Shown here piece after piece: positions 18,258 to 26,958 of a stretch of DNA of 64,000 nt. Below the pieces are notes generated by a model. The model searched no databases and was not told the DNA's origin. It worked only from the letters and a program-made list of their open reading frames with translations. Source of the DNA: Stenotrophomonas indicatrix (GTDB lineage: Bacteria > Pseudomonadota > Gammaproteobacteria > Xanthomonadales > Xanthomonadaceae); assembly GCA_041545745.1 (NCBI GenBank), contig CP168152.1:494001-558000 (forward strand), read 5' to 3'. The position numbers and the translations under genes were made by a program. How positions within the stretch are numbered: position 1 is the first letter of the stretch; every line of letters starts with the position of its first letter.

Positions 18258-19067
18258 ATGTCCCGCCTGCCTTCGCTGTACATCTCCCACGGCTCGCCGA
18301 TGACCGCCCTGCATCCGGGCCAGGTTGGCGTGCGCCTGGCCGAGCTGGCCCGCGACCTGCCGGCACCGCGTGCGATCGTCATCGCCTCGGCGCATTGGCT
18401 GGCCCGGCAGCCGCTGGTCGGCAGCCATCCACACCCGCCCACCATCCACGATTTCGGGGGCTTCCCACGCGAACTGTTCGAACTGCAGTACCCGGCGCCG
18501 GGTGATCCGGCGTTCGCCGAAGACGTGGCGGGCCGCATCGCCGCCGCAGGTCTGCCGGTGGCACTCGATCCGCAACGTGGCCTCGACCACGGCGCGTGGG
18601 TACCGCTGCGCCTGCTGCACCCGCAGGCCGACATCCCGGTGGTGCCGCTGTCGATCCAGCCAATGCTGGGCCCGCAGCATCAGTTCGCGCTGGGCCGTGC
18701 GCTGGCGCCGCTGCGCGAACAGGGCGTACTGCTGATCGGCTCGGGCAGCATCACCCACAACCTGCACGACTGGGGCAACTACCAGGACGGCAAGCAAGCG
18801 CCCTACGTGCGTCCCTTCATCGACTGGGTGGAGCAGCGGCTGGCCGCCAATGACCGCGATGCCCTGTTCGACTACCGCCGACAGGCACCGTTTGCCGAGC
18901 GTGCGCATCCCACCGATGAGCATCTGCTGCCGCTGTACTTCGCGATGGGTGCGGCGGGCGAGGGCGGTTTCGGTGCGCAGCGCATCAATGCCGGTATCGA
19001 CGCCGGCTTCCTGGCGATGGACCTGTACCGCTTCGATGGCACAGGCCGCGCTCGGGAAGCGGCATGA
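18258..19067 (+). CDS. Class III extradiol ring-cleavage dioxygenase (DODA/YgiD-like)
   Basis: 269 residues from the ATG at 18258 (GGAGA upstream; a TTG at 18246 is less likely). Family motifs: L-Y-I-S-H-G-S-P near residue 8, A-S-A-H-W about 48, H-D-F-G-G-F-P about 70, D-H-G-A-W about 114 and G-S-G-S-I-T-H-N about 165; the histidines ligate the metal. Members such as YgiD cleave L-DOPA-type catechols. It follows doxX by 43 bases and is probably co-transcribed. Confidence 0.92.
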   Translation: MSRLPSLYISHGSPMTALHPGQVGVRLAELARDLPAPRAIVIASAHWLARQPLVGSHPHPPTIHDFGGFPRELFELQYPAPGDPAFAEDVAGRIAAAGLPVALDPQRGLDHGAWVPLRLLHPQADIPVVPLSIQPMLGPQHQFALGRALAPLREQGVLLIGSGSITHNLHDWGNYQDGKQAPYVRPFIDWVEQRLAANDRDALFDYRRQAPFAERAHPTDEHLLPLYFAMGAAGEGGFGAQRINAGIDAGFLAMDLYRFDGTGRAREAA

Positions 19068-19276
19068 GCCGGCTGCTGCCAGGGCTTGAATGCCCTGCAC
19101 AAGGACACGTGCAGGGTCGGGTGAGCACACTGGCCCGGCCCGGGTAGCGCTTGCTGTCGCGGTCCTGACGCGCATTCAGATGGCTGGCCGCAGTGGCGGC
19201 CTGCTGTGTTAAGTTTTTTCCCGTCCCCCGGCGCACTCCGGTTTTTCCGGCCCCACGCGCCGCTCCTGGAAGAAGC

Positions 19277-20920
19277 ATGCACACCATCGAAGTCGTCCTG
19301 GCGATGCTGGTGGCCGTTGTCGCCAGCGGCTACCTGGTTCGCGTCCTGCCATTCTCGTTGCCGCTGCCGCTGGTACAGATCGGCCTCGGCGCGGTGATTG
19401 CCGGGGTATTCAACCGCGGCCATGCACTGGAACCGGAAGTGTTCTTCCTGCTGTTCCTGCCGCCGCTGCTGTTCCTCGATGGCTGGCGCATTCCCAAACA
19501 GGGCCTGTTCCGCGACAAGGGCGCGATCCTCGAACTGGCGTTCGGGCTGGTGGTGTTCACCGTGCTCGGCGCGGGCCTGCTGATCCACTGGATGATTCCG
19601 GTGATGCCGCTGGCGGTGTGCTTCGCGCTGGCCGCGATCGTGTCGCCGACTGATCCGGTGGCGGTCGGCGCGATCGCTGCCAAGGCACCGATTCCCAAGC
19701 GCCTGATGCACATCCTGGAAGGCGAGTCGCTGCTCAACGATGCCTCCGGCCTGGTCTGCTTCCGCTTCGCGGTGGCGGCGGTGATGACCGGTACCTTCTC
19801 GTTGGCGACCGCCTCGCTGACCTTTGTGTGGGTGGCGGTGGCCGGCCTGGCCGTCGGCGTGGCGGTCACCCTGGGCGTGTCCACGTTCCAGCGCTGGTTG
19901 TGGCGCCGCTTCGGCGAAGAGCCCGGCGCGGCGATGCTGGTCAACCTGCTGATCCCGTTCGCGGCGTACCTGCTGGCCGAAGAGATCAACGCCTCGGGCA
20001 TCCTCGCTGCGGTCGCAGCGGGTATTTCCATGAGCTACGTGGAAATGACCGGCCGCGTGTCCGGCAGCATGCGCGTGCAGCGTGCCGGCGTCTGGAACAT
20101 GCTGCAGTTCAGCTTCAACGGCATCATGTTCGTGCTGCTGGGCGAGCAGTTGCCGGGCATCGTCGAACGCGCCACCACCACCATGAACGAGAGCGGCCAC
20201 CAGAGCGCGTGGTGGCTGCTGGTGTACGTGCTGGTGATCAACGCGACGCTGATCGCGCTGCGCCTGCTGTGGGTGTGGCTGTCGCTGCGCTGGAACCTGC
20301 TGCGCGCGCGACGCCGCGGCCTGGAGCGTGGCGAGGCACCGAACTGGCGCATCGTGGTGGCCACCTCGGTGGCGGGTGTGCGTGGTGCGATCACCCTGGC
20401 CGGTGTGTTGACGCTGCCGCTGTTCCTGCCTGATGGCAGCCCGTTCCCGGCACGTGACCTGGTGATCTTCCTGGCGGCCGCGGTGATCCTGTGCTCGCTG
20501 GTTGGTGCCAGCGTGGCGCTGCCGCAGCTGTTGAAGGGCCTGCAGCTGCCGGCCGATTCGGGTGAGCGCAAGGAAGAGGATCTGGCCCGCAAGCTGTCCT
20601 CGAAGGCCGCATTGGCGGGCGTGGAGCGCATGCGCCAGCAGCTGGTGCTGAACCAGAACACCGAGAACGTGCAGCTGTACAACGACGCCGCATCGCGGGT
20701 GAGCCTGCTGTATCAGCGGCATCTGGACCGCGACAACCCCGATGTGGATCCGGAAAAGGTGAACCGGATGGAGGTCGGCTACCGCCAGCTGCGCAGCGCC
20801 GGCCTCAATGCCGAACGCGAGGAACTGTTCCGGCTGACCCGCCGCGGCGTGGTGTCTGACGAGATCGCACGGCGGCTGATCCGCAACCTGGACCTGCTGG
20901 AATCGCGCAAGCGCGAGTGA
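19277..20920 (+). CDS. CPA1-family Na+/H+ antiporter
   Basis: 547 residues. About twelve membrane helices up to residue 430 followed by a hydrophilic C-terminal tail of about 110 residues. Key motifs of the NhaP/NHE (CPA1) type: F-L-L-F-L-P-P-L-L-F near 55-65, A-I-V-S-P-T-D-P-V-A about 120-130 (the ND/TD ion-binding motif) and E-G-E-S-L-L-N-D-A about 148-156. GGAAGA precedes the ATG by 4 bases. Expected at the inner membrane for pH and sodium homeostasis. The 209 bases before it show no further feature I can support. Confidence 0.93.
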   Translation: MHTIEVVLAMLVAVVASGYLVRVLPFSLPLPLVQIGLGAVIAGVFNRGHALEPEVFFLLFLPPLLFLDGWRIPKQGLFRDKGAILELAFGLVVFTVLGAGLLIHWMIPVMPLAVCFALAAIVSPTDPVAVGAIAAKAPIPKRLMHILEGESLLNDASGLVCFRFAVAAVMTGTFSLATASLTFVWVAVAGLAVGVAVTLGVSTFQRWLWRRFGEEPGAAMLVNLLIPFAAYLLAEEINASGILAAVAAGISMSYVEMTGRVSGSMRVQRAGVWNMLQFSFNGIMFVLLGEQLPGIVERATTTMNESGHQSAWWLLVYVLVINATLIALRLLWVWLSLRWNLLRARRRGLERGEAPNWRIVVATSVAGVRGAITLAGVLTLPLFLPDGSPFPARDLVIFLAAAVILCSLVGASVALPQLLKGLQLPADSGERKEEDLARKLSSKAALAGVERMRQQLVLNQNTENVQLYNDAASRVSLLYQRHLDRDNPDVDPEKVNRMEVGYRQLRSAGLNAEREELFRLTRRGVVSDEIARRLIRNLDLLESRKRE

Positions 20921-20934
20921 CCGGTATGCCGATC

Positions 20935-20973
20935 GGGGTCAGATCCCTTTCCGCAGGAAAGGGATCTGACCCC
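20935..20973. repeat. GGGGTCAG-type hairpin repeat, copy 2
   Basis: Perfect 18-base arms (20935-20952, 20956-20973) with the 3-base loop GCA, between the convergent antiporter and DUF3297 genes. Likely serves as a bidirectional terminator. Confidence 0.85.
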
Positions 20974-20989
20974 GCCCCGGGACGGCCGG

Positions 20990-21238
20990 TTACTCCGGCT
21001 TCTGTTCCAGGAAATATGCCTCGACCTTGCCCTTGACCTTGATGGTCATCGGGTTGCCGCGACGGTCGCGGGCCTTGCCGGCCTGCACGCGGATCCAGCC
21101 TTCGCTGACCGAGTATTCCTCGACGTTGTCGCGCTCGACATCGTTGAAGCGCACGCCGACGCCGCGCTCCAGGGCCTGCGCATCGTGGAAGGGGCTGGCC
21201 GGGTTGATCGCCAGGTGGTCGGGAGGGGTATCGCTCAT
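20990..21238 (-). CDS. DUF3297 family protein
   Basis: 82 residues. The sequence D-x-L-A-I-N-P-x-S-P-F, G-V-G-V-R-F-N and E-G-W-I-R-V-Q-A-G-K-x-x-D-R-x-G-N-P-M-T-I-K matches what I know as DUF3297, a short conserved proteobacterial protein of unknown function. The start at 21238 is the first methionine consistent with that family length. Confidence 0.85.
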   Translation of the reverse strand: MSDTPPDHLAINPASPFHDAQALERGVGVRFNDVERDNVEEYSVSEGWIRVQAGKARDRRGNPMTIKVKGKVEAYFLEQKPE

Positions 21239-21328
21239 CGCTTCATTCACAGTGACGGCCACCACGGCCGGCTTCAGCGGTACAGGATAAACCGTAGAAT
21301 GCCCACCTGCTCCCGAGGACGTTCCGCC

Positions 21329-21871
21329 ATGCCTGACAACAGCGACTATTTCGACTTCGAGGAAGACGCCCACGATTTCGACGAGGACGATTTCGAGGCG
21401 CGGGTCTGGAACCTGCTCGTGCTGATCAATCCGGGCGACGAAGAGTTGGCCCTGCAGCAGTTCAACCGCTGGCGCGAGCATCTGTCCGAGGACGGCCAGC
21501 CGCTGGAAGCCGACAGCGATTGGCTGCCGGCACTGTTCACCGCCATCGCCTGGCAGTCGGGTTTCGAGGTCGAGCGTGATGACTTCGATTCGCTGCAGTC
21601 GGCGGTGAACGAGCTGTCGGCGCGTTTCAACCTGCAGCTGGACTGGGGTGGCGACCTGGACGATGAGGACTTCGCCGCAGACCTGGACGGCGTGCAGCTG
21701 ATGAGCACCGCCTTCGACCGCCTGCGCGAGCACAACTACACGCTGTGGAGCGTGGATGCCGGCAACGACGGCTTCAGTGGCTGGATGGCGCTGACCCGCG
21801 ATGACGACGCCCTGCTGGCGCTGTGCTCGCTGCTGAACGTGGAAGTGCGGCTGGGCAGCGACCCGTTCTGA
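21329..21871 (+). CDS. Conserved acidic protein (DUF6630-like)
   Basis: 180 residues, strongly acidic (D/E-rich first 25 residues), no signal peptide or membrane segment. Internal features are W-N-L-L-V-L-I-N-P-G-D-E, a repeated L-D-W-G-G-D-L-D-D-E-D-F acidic block, and L-W-S-V-D-A-G-N-D-G-F-S-G-W-M-A-L-T-R near the end. I think this belongs to the DUF6630 group but am not certain. CGAGGA lies 10 bases before the ATG. Confidence 0.8.
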   Translation: MPDNSDYFDFEEDAHDFDEDDFEARVWNLLVLINPGDEELALQQFNRWREHLSEDGQPLEADSDWLPALFTAIAWQSGFEVERDDFDSLQSAVNELSARFNLQLDWGGDLDDEDFAADLDGVQLMSTAFDRLREHNYTLWSVDAGNDGFSGWMALTRDDDALLALCSLLNVEVRLGSDPF

Positions 21872-21880
21872 GCTTCACCG

Positions 21881-21948
21881 GTAGCGCCGGGCCATGCCCG
21901 GCGGCTTCTCGCCGCGCTGTGCGCTCGCCGGGCATGGCCCGGCGCTAC
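21881..21948. repeat. SMAG pair, inverted
   Basis: GTAGCGCCGGGCCATGCCC (21881-21905) and its inverted partner ending CTAC (21926-21948) between convergent genes; another pair of the same subtype is at 42570-42637. Confidence 0.85.
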
Positions 21949-21958
21949 CCGTACCCGC

Positions 21959-22234
21959 CTATGGCCGGTACTGCGCCCTGGCATTCGCGATCACCGCTTT
22001 CACCTGCGCGCGATCCACGTGCCGGGAAATGGCCACCGCACCCAGCGCAAGCGCCTGCGCACGCAGCTCGGCGGTGACATCGTAGTGCGCCCCGCTGGCC
22101 TTGTTCTGGAAGGCTCGCGAGGGAATGCCGAGCTGCGCCGCCATCGCGTGCAGCTCGGCCAGGGTATCGGCCATCAGGTGCGCCCAGCGCTGACCGCGCC
22201 AGGGATGCACCGCGTCATCGACGTAGACCGACAC
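21959..22234 (-). CDS. DUF4031 domain protein
   Basis: 91 residues from a GTG at 22234. The DUF4031 signature starts right there (V-S-V-Y-V-D-D, W-R-G-Q-R-W-A-H-L-M-A-D, H-Y-D-V). A longer frame to 22336 would overlap the preceding gene and add an unrelated Pro/Thr-rich stretch, so GTG is preferred; it then begins 13 bases after the upstream stop, in the same operon. Confidence 0.85.
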   Translation of the reverse strand: MSVYVDDAVHPWRGQRWAHLMADTLAELHAMAAQLGIPSRAFQNKASGAHYDVTAELRAQALALGAVAISRHVDRAQVKAVIANARAQYRP

Positions 22235-22247
22235 CGCCGCCGCCGGA

Positions 22248-22754
22248 TCAGGCCTGCGGCTTGCCGTCGGCGTCGGCGGCCGTAGCGGCCTCGGCGTCGG
22301 CAGCGCCTTCGGCGCCGTCAGTGTCCGCAGCTTCATCGGCAGCTTCGCCTTCGGCGGCTGCGTCTTCAGCCTGCTCGCTGGCGAACTCGGCCACCAGCTT
22401 GTCCAGGTATTCCTCGGCGGTCTGGCCCGCTTCTTCGGCCAGGGTGTCGAGCAGCTTCTGCATCAGCTCGGAATATTCCAGGGTAACCTTGCGGCCTTCG
22501 GTTTCCTGCACGTTGGACAGGTGCTTGAGCATGGCCAGCATCGGCACCGGGTTGTCGGCGTTGCCCATGGTCTGGCCGCCGATGGCCAGCAGCCACTCGC
22601 GGCCCTGCAGGCCGATGGCGGCCACGGCCTGGCCGTCCTCGTTGACCAGCACGGCATGGTTCTGCACCTGCTGCTGGGCGTTCAGACGGAGGAACGGACG
22701 CTTGGCCTGCTGCTTCTTGCGCTTGTCGCGCTTGGCCTTGGAGGACTGGGACAT
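22248..22754 (-). CDS. Conserved protein with basic N-terminus and acidic Ala-rich tail
   Basis: 168 residues. Starts with a very basic stretch (K-A-K-R-D-K-R-K-K-Q-Q-A-K-R), has a central ordered part (about 20-115) and ends in about 50 residues of low-complexity Ala/Glu/Asp. No named domain recognised. The charge layout suggests nucleic-acid or ribosome contact but nothing in the sequence proves it. Co-directional with the DUF4031 gene. Confidence 0.75.
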   Translation of the reverse strand: MSQSSKAKRDKRKKQQAKRPFLRLNAQQQVQNHAVLVNEDGQAVAAIGLQGREWLLAIGGQTMGNADNPVPMLAMLKHLSNVQETEGRKVTLEYSELMQKLLDTLAEEAGQTAEEYLDKLVAEFASEQAEDAAAEGEAADEAADTDGAEGAADAEAATAADADGKPQA

Positions 22755-22809
22755 GGGGTGTAATCACCTGGAATCGGAAAGACCGCCATTGTAGCGGCCG
22801 CGCGTAGAT

Positions 22810-22848
22810 GGGGTCAGATCCCTTTCCATGGGAAAGGGATCTGACCCC
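22810..22848. repeat. GGGGTCAG-type hairpin repeat, copy 3
   Basis: Perfect 18-base arms (22810-22827, 22831-22848) with loop ATG, lying between the end of motB (22887) and the start of the next minus-strand gene (22754). TAGAT directly precedes it, as at copy 1. Confidence 0.85.
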
Positions 22849-22886
22849 GGTTCAGCGCTGTGCGGACCAGGGCCCGCACCCACAGA

Positions 22887-23825
22887 TTACTTTCCTGGCC
22901 CCTGCGCAGCCTGCACGTCCGGGTCCACGGTGGTCGCCGACAGGCCCACCTGCGGTCCGGCGCCGGCCAGCGCGGCTTCTTCGGCGGCCTTGGTCATCAC
23001 CACGATGCTGATGCGGCGGTTGATCGGGTTCTGCGGGTCGGTCCTGTCGAACAGCACCGACGAAGACAGGCCGACCACGCGGGTGATCTTGCTGTCGTCC
23101 ATGCCGCCATCGATCAGCGCGCGGCGCGCGGCATTGGCGCGGTCGGCGCTCAGTTCCCAGTTGCCGTAGCCGCGTGCGGCCGAATAGGCGGTGATGTCGG
23201 TGTGGCCGGTCAGGCTGATCCGGTTCGGCACGTGGTTCAGGTACTCGGCCAGCTCGTGCAGGATCTGCTGCGTGTACGGCTTCAGGGTGGCGCTGCCGAG
23301 GTCGAACATCGGCCGGTTCTGCTTGTCCACGATCTGGATGCGCAGGCCTTCCGGGGTCAGGTCCAGCAGCAGCTGGTCCTTGAACGGTTCCAGTGCCTGG
23401 CTGCGGCTGATCGCCTCCTGCAGTTCCTTCATCAGCGCTTCCAGCTGCTGCTTGTCGCGCTGCTGCTCGTCCACCGGCTGCGGAATCGCCTTCTGCTGAT
23501 TCTGGAAGGGATCGTTGCTGTTGCCGCGCGAGACATCGGTAGCACCGCCCAGCTTGATCATCGAGGTGCTGGCACCGCCCGGCCCGGCCATGCCCGGCGC
23601 CGGCGTCGCGCTGGAGCCGACCAGCGGGCTGGGGTTGCGGAAGTATTCGGAAATGGCCGCGCGCTCGGGCTTGCTGGTGCTGGCCATCAGCCACAGCACC
23701 AGGAAGAAGGCCATCATCGCGGTCACGAAGTCGGCATAGGCCACCTTCCACGAACCGCCGTGGTGCGCGGCGTGGCCGGCTTTCTTGACCCGGCGGACGA
23801 TGACGGTGGGCTTGGTCTCGGCCAT
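22887..23825 (-). CDS. motB: Flagellar motor stator protein MotB
   Basis: 312 residues. Short basic N-terminus, then the single membrane helix Y-A-D-F-V-T-A-M-M-A-F-F-L-V-L-W-L-M with Asp32, the position of the proton-binding aspartate of E. coli MotB. After a linker with plug region the OmpA-like peptidoglycan-binding domain follows (about 160-280: L-T-G-H-T-D, N-W-E-L-S-A-D-R-A-N-A-A-R). The polar linker and the aspartate suggest a proton-driven stator. Directly downstream of motA (3 bases). Confidence 0.96.
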   Translation of the reverse strand: MAETKPTVIVRRVKKAGHAAHHGGSWKVAYADFVTAMMAFFLVLWLMASTSKPERAAISEYFRNPSPLVGSSATPAPGMAGPGGASTSMIKLGGATDVSRGNSNDPFQNQQKAIPQPVDEQQRDKQQLEALMKELQEAISRSQALEPFKDQLLLDLTPEGLRIQIVDKQNRPMFDLGSATLKPYTQQILHELAEYLNHVPNRISLTGHTDITAYSAARGYGNWELSADRANAARRALIDGGMDDSKITRVVGLSSSVLFDRTDPQNPINRRISIVVMTKAAEEAALAGAGPQVGLSATTVDPDVQAAQGPGK

Positions 23826-23828
23826 GGC

Positions 23829-24683
23829 CTACTTGACCGTCTTCAGGTGCTGCTCGAAGTCGGAGAACGCCGGGCGAACGTTCGACGGCAGCGTCTTGCG
23901 GGCGAACTCCAGCGCGATCTTCGGGTTGTAGCCGCGCAGGCAGGCCAGCAGGGCGGTCTTCACCGACTCGTAGATGCGGCTGTCCTGCTCGGCACGGGCT
24001 TCCATCGCCGAGGCCATCGGGCCGACGAAGCCGTAGCCCAGCAGGATGCCGAGGAAGGTACCGACCAGCGCGCCGGCCACATGGCCCCCCACTTCGACGA
24101 TGTCGCCGCCGATCGAGCCCATGGTGATGACGATGCCCAGCACCGCCGCCACGATGCCGAAACCGGGCAGGCCGTCGGCAACCTTGGTCAGCACCTGAGA
24201 CGGCGCCATCGCTTCGGCGTGGTGCTTTTCCAACTCCAGCTCCAGCAGCGGCTCCAGCTCATGCGGCTCGATGTTGCTGCCGATCATCAGGCGCAGGCAG
24301 TCGGTGATGAAGTCGATCAGGTGGTGGTCGGCCTGCACCTTCGGGTAGTTGCCGAACAGCGCGCTTTCGGCCGGGCGCTCGACGTGGTCTTCCAGCGCCA
24401 TGAAGCCTTCACGGCGGGCCTTGTTGAGCAGTTCGTACACCAGGCTGAGGACATCGATGTAGTCCTGCTGCTTGTAGCGCGGGCCCTTGAACACGCCGAC
24501 CATGGCCTGCAGCGTCTGCTTGACTGTCTTGGCCGGGGTGCCGACCAGGAACGCACCCAGCGCGGCACCGCCGATGATGACCAGTTCGTAGGGCTGCCAC
24601 AGCGCCCCAAGGCGGCCGTGTGCGCCGAGGTAGCCGCCCAGCACGCTGATGATGACGACCAGGAATCCAACGATGATGAGCAT
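23829..24683 (-). CDS. motA: Flagellar motor stator protein MotA
   Basis: 284 residues, four membrane helices (about 1-20, 30-50, 170-190, 200-222) and the cytoplasmic loop that contacts FliG, containing the conserved charged stretch A-R-R-E-G-F-M-A-L-E-D-H-V-E (about 85-98). P-G-F-G-I-V-A-A-V-L-G-I-V-I-T-M carries the conserved proline of helix 3. First gene of the motAB operon; other flagellar genes are not in this window. Confidence 0.96.
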   Translation of the reverse strand: MLIIVGFLVVIISVLGGYLGAHGRLGALWQPYELVIIGGAALGAFLVGTPAKTVKQTLQAMVGVFKGPRYKQQDYIDVLSLVYELLNKARREGFMALEDHVERPAESALFGNYPKVQADHHLIDFITDCLRLMIGSNIEPHELEPLLELELEKHHAEAMAPSQVLTKVADGLPGFGIVAAVLGIVITMGSIGGDIVEVGGHVAGALVGTFLGILLGYGFVGPMASAMEARAEQDSRIYESVKTALLACLRGYNPKIALEFARKTLPSNVRPAFSDFEQHLKTVK

Positions 24684-24784
24684 GGCGCGACGGAAGGAGG
24701 GGGGATATCTTCTTGTCGGCCTGACACCGGTGTTTCTGAAGAGGGAATTCTGTGAAGTCGATCAGTGGGCCATTGCGGCGGGTG

Positions 24785-25252
24785 TCAGCCCGCCACGCCG
24801 GCTTCCGCGCCGCCACGCTGCAGCGGATCGGGCCAGGGCTCGCCGTTGCCGGTGAAGGAAAGTGAGACCGAGTTCAGGCAATGGCGCTCGTAGGTGGGCG
24901 GCGGACCGTCCGGGAATACGTGGCCCAGGTGGCTGCCGCAGCGGGCGCAGGTGATCTCGGTGCGGACCATGCCATGGCTGCTGTCGCGGATCTCGCGCAC
25001 ATGTGCCGGGTCGAACGGAGCGAAGAAGCTGGGCCAGCCGGTGCCCGAATCGAACTTGGTGCTGGAGCGGAACAAGGGCAGGGCGCACAGCCGGCAGCAG
25101 TAGACGCCCTCGCGCTTGTTATCAAGGAATACCCCGCAGAACGGCGCCTCGGTGCCGTGCTGCAGCAGCACGCGGCGCTCCTCGGCGCTGAGCCCGGCGA
25201 CCAGGGCGTCGGTCTGCGTGGCGGTGGGGGGCGTCAGATCGAAAGCGCTCAT
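24785..25252 (-). CDS. msrB: Cytosolic peptide-methionine (R)-S-oxide reductase MsrB
   Basis: 155 residues from the ATG at 25252 (GGAGA upstream). Structural zinc cysteines at 53, 56, 102 and 105, G-T-G-W-P-S-F (70-76), and the catalytic Cys125 in R-H-C-L-N-S. No signal peptide, unlike the second MsrB at 51515. Reduces the R epimer of methionine sulfoxide in proteins. The extended frame upstream has no start with a credible ribosome site. Confidence 0.94.
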   Translation of the reverse strand: MSAFDLTPPTATQTDALVAGLSAEERRVLLQHGTEAPFCGVFLDNKREGVYCCRLCALPLFRSSTKFDSGTGWPSFFAPFDPAHVREIRDSSHGMVRTEITCARCGSHLGHVFPDGPPPTYERHCLNSVSLSFTGNGEPWPDPLQRGGAEAGVAG

Positions 25253-25389
25253 GCCGGCTCTCCGTGGGGTAATGGCCTGGGATGCCGCAGACGTGGGGGT
25301 GTCGGTACGTGCTTGCAAGTGTGACAGCCGTTCATGGCCGGCACACAGGGGCAGGCGCAGGGTAAACATGATCCACCCTGGAGCGCGCC

Positions 25390-25764
25390 ATGAAACCCCG
25401 ACTAGTCCTGCTGGTGACGGCCCTGCTGCCTCTGCTTGCCCAGGCCCAGGTGCCCACCGGCAATCCGACCGCCACCCGCAGCAGCTCGACGCTGGCACCG
25501 CCGCCTGTCGCCCCGCCACCGCAGTCGTCGCGCCCGCAGCCGCAGGTGCTGCCCTCGCCGCAGCCGGCCCAGCCGATCCGCTCGACCGGCCCAGCCCAGG
25601 TGACCCCCACGCCCGCACCGGCACTGCCGGACAAGGTCTACGACCGCAACGGCCGCATCGTTCCCGGCGTCAAACCGGTCGGCCCCAACCGCGTGTTCGA
25701 CTCGCGCACCGGCCGCTACTACGACAGCGTACCCACCGGCGACGGCCAGCAGATCAAGCGCTGA
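25390..25764 (+). CDS. Exported Pro-rich small protein
   Basis: 124 residues; signal peptide ending near LAQA (residue 19). Residues about 25-78 are Pro/Gln/Ser-rich and surely disordered; the last 45 residues form a small conserved-looking block ([26 protein letters not shown]). Function unknown. Followed by a good terminator. Confidence 0.8.
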   Translation: MKPRLVLLVTALLPLLAQAQVPTGNPTATRSSSTLAPPPVAPPPQSSRPQPQVLPSPQPAQPIRSTGPAQVTPTPAPALPDKVYDRNGRIVPGVKPVGPNRVFDSRTGRYYDSVPTGDGQQIKR

Positions 25765-25798
25765 CCCAGCGCCTGAAACCAATCGAGTAACCCAAAGA

Positions 25799-25829
25799 GA
25801 GCGCAGCGACCCGCTGTCGCTCTTTTTTC
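25799..25829 (+). terminator. Rho-independent terminator
   Basis: Arms 25799-25808 and 25813-25823 pair with one bulged base and are followed by a run of six T and TCTTTT. Ends the transcript of the Pro-rich protein gene. Confidence 0.85.
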
Positions 25830-25834
25830 TTTTC

Positions 25835-26075
25835 CGTGGCTGGCGCCCGCATGAACCTGTCAGAGGCGGGGCGGGTGGGCTGCGCAGGGGCGTAAGCGCC
25901 ATGGATGGCGCGCCCGAGCCTACAGGGGTGAGGGCGCTTTGCTTGCGAAGCACTGCTTCGCAAGCGCCCGAACGCACAGCCGCTAGCGGCTGGGCCGGTC
26001 TGGGGATTCACGGCGTCCCCTGCACAGCCCACCCGCCCGGCCCACCCGACAACGCTGCACCCGGCCCCAGCCACG
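25835..26075. repeat. Long structured repeat, family A copy 2 (with inserted hairpins)
   Basis: 26-base arms (25865-25890, 26017-26042; 24 of 26 pair) have a sequence different from copies 1 and 3 yet remain self-complementary. The loop starts with the family core (inner hairpin 25896-25911 around ATGGAT) and ends with GGATTCACGGCGT, but is enlarged from 52 to 126 bases by an insert with two palindromes: 25941-25965 (12-base arms around one base) and 25977-25992 (perfect). An outer 9-base repeat (25835-25843, 26067-26075) closes the element. It occupies most of the 477-base gap. Confidence 0.7.
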
Positions 26076-26241
26076 AGGGGCTCAGCCGTTCGCCGATCCC
26101 CACATGAACGCCGGAAAACAGCCTCCGCCCTGCACACCCCGCATCACCCGTTTTTCGCCTGCGATTAACCGCGCCAGGACCACGGTGGAGCTGCGCCGGC
26201 ATCCCCGCCGTCGCGCTTCCCTCGCCCCTTGGAATACGATC

Positions 26242-26394
26242 ATGGCCAACCAGCAGAACCGTCATCCCGGCAAGGAACAGCAGGGCAAAACACCGCAGGA
26301 CCAGCAGCGCCAGCAGCAACAGCAACAGCAGCCGAACGAGCAGCAGAAGAAGAATCCGCAACAGGGTTCCATGAAGAACCCGCAGCAGCGCTGA
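26242..26394 (+). CDS. Gln-rich microprotein
   Basis: 50 residues, about 40 percent Gln, otherwise Asn, Pro, Lys; contains a run of seven Gln. No membrane segment. The ATG has GGAA 9 bases upstream. Composition is unlike its neighbours. Small hydrophilic proteins of this kind are often annotated near stress genes in xanthomonads, but I cannot name a family. Confidence 0.55.
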   Translation: MANQQNRHPGKEQQGKTPQDQQRQQQQQQQPNEQQKKNPQQGSMKNPQQR

Positions 26395-26451
26395 TGCAGC
26401 CAGGGGCCAGAGCCCGTGCTACGGGGTCTGGTCCCGCTGCCGACCGCCAAT

Positions 26452-26931
26452 TCAATCGGGAATCGGCAGCGACCAGGTCTCCTTGACCTCTTCCATCACG
26501 ATGTAGCTCTTCGATTCACGCACATGCGGCAGGGTCAGCAGGGTGCTGCCAAGCAGCTTGCGATACGAGGCCATCTCGCTGATCCGCGCCTTCAACAGGT
26601 AATCGAAATCGCCCGACACCAGATGGCATTCCAGCACGTTGGGCAGCTTCAGCGCCGCCCGCCGGAATTCCTCGAAGATGTCACCGGATTTGTAAGCCAG
26701 GCTGATCTCCACGAACACCAGCAGGCTGGCTTTCAGCGCCGACGGGTCCAGGTGGGCGTGATAGCCGGTGATCACCGCTTCGCGCTCCAGCCGGCGCACG
26801 CGCTCGGTGCACGGGGTGGTCGACAGACCGACCCGCTCGCCCAGCTCGGTGAAGGAGATGCGGCCTTCGCCCTGCAGGATGCGCAGGATCTTGCGGTCGA
26901 TCTTGTCCAGTTCGCGGGGGCGGGTGGTCAT
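26452..26931 (-). CDS. Lrp/AsnC-family regulator of dadAX
   Basis: 159 residues from the ATG at 26931 with GAGG 9 bases upstream. N-terminal helix-turn-helix (L-D-K-I-D-R-K-I-L-R-I-L-Q; L-S-T-T-P-C-T-E-R-V-R-R-L-E) and C-terminal RAM effector domain (L-V-F-V-E-I-S-L; V-S-G-D-F-D-Y-L-L-K). Divergent from dadA with AT-rich inverted repeats between them; Lrp-type control of dadAX by alanine or leucine is well established in gamma-proteobacteria, so that role is likely here. Confidence 0.93.
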   Translation of the reverse strand: MTTRPRELDKIDRKILRILQGEGRISFTELGERVGLSTTPCTERVRRLEREAVITGYHAHLDPSALKASLLVFVEISLAYKSGDIFEEFRRAALKLPNVLECHLVSGDFDYLLKARISEMASYRKLLGSTLLTLPHVRESKSYIVMEEVKETWSLPIPD

Positions 26932-26958
26932 GGCCGTCAACCTCGGGGAATGAATCAT

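Noticed and set aside
18872..20722. 616-residue open frame antisense to the Na+/H+ antiporter
   Set aside because: His/Gln/Arg-rich shadow of a membrane-protein gene with recognisable CPA1 motifs on the plus strand.
22235..22336. N-terminal extension of the DUF4031 protein
   Set aside because: Overlaps the 3' end of the preceding gene and encodes Pro/Thr-rich filler; the domain begins at the GTG 22234.
22860..24755. 631-residue plus-strand frame across motAB
   Set aside because: Lies antisense to both motA and motB, whose motifs and operon spacing are unambiguous.
25835..26075. Integron attC site or group II intron end
   Set aside because: attC sites have conserved ends and variable centres, the opposite of what is seen; no integrase, reverse transcriptase or intron domain motifs nearby.
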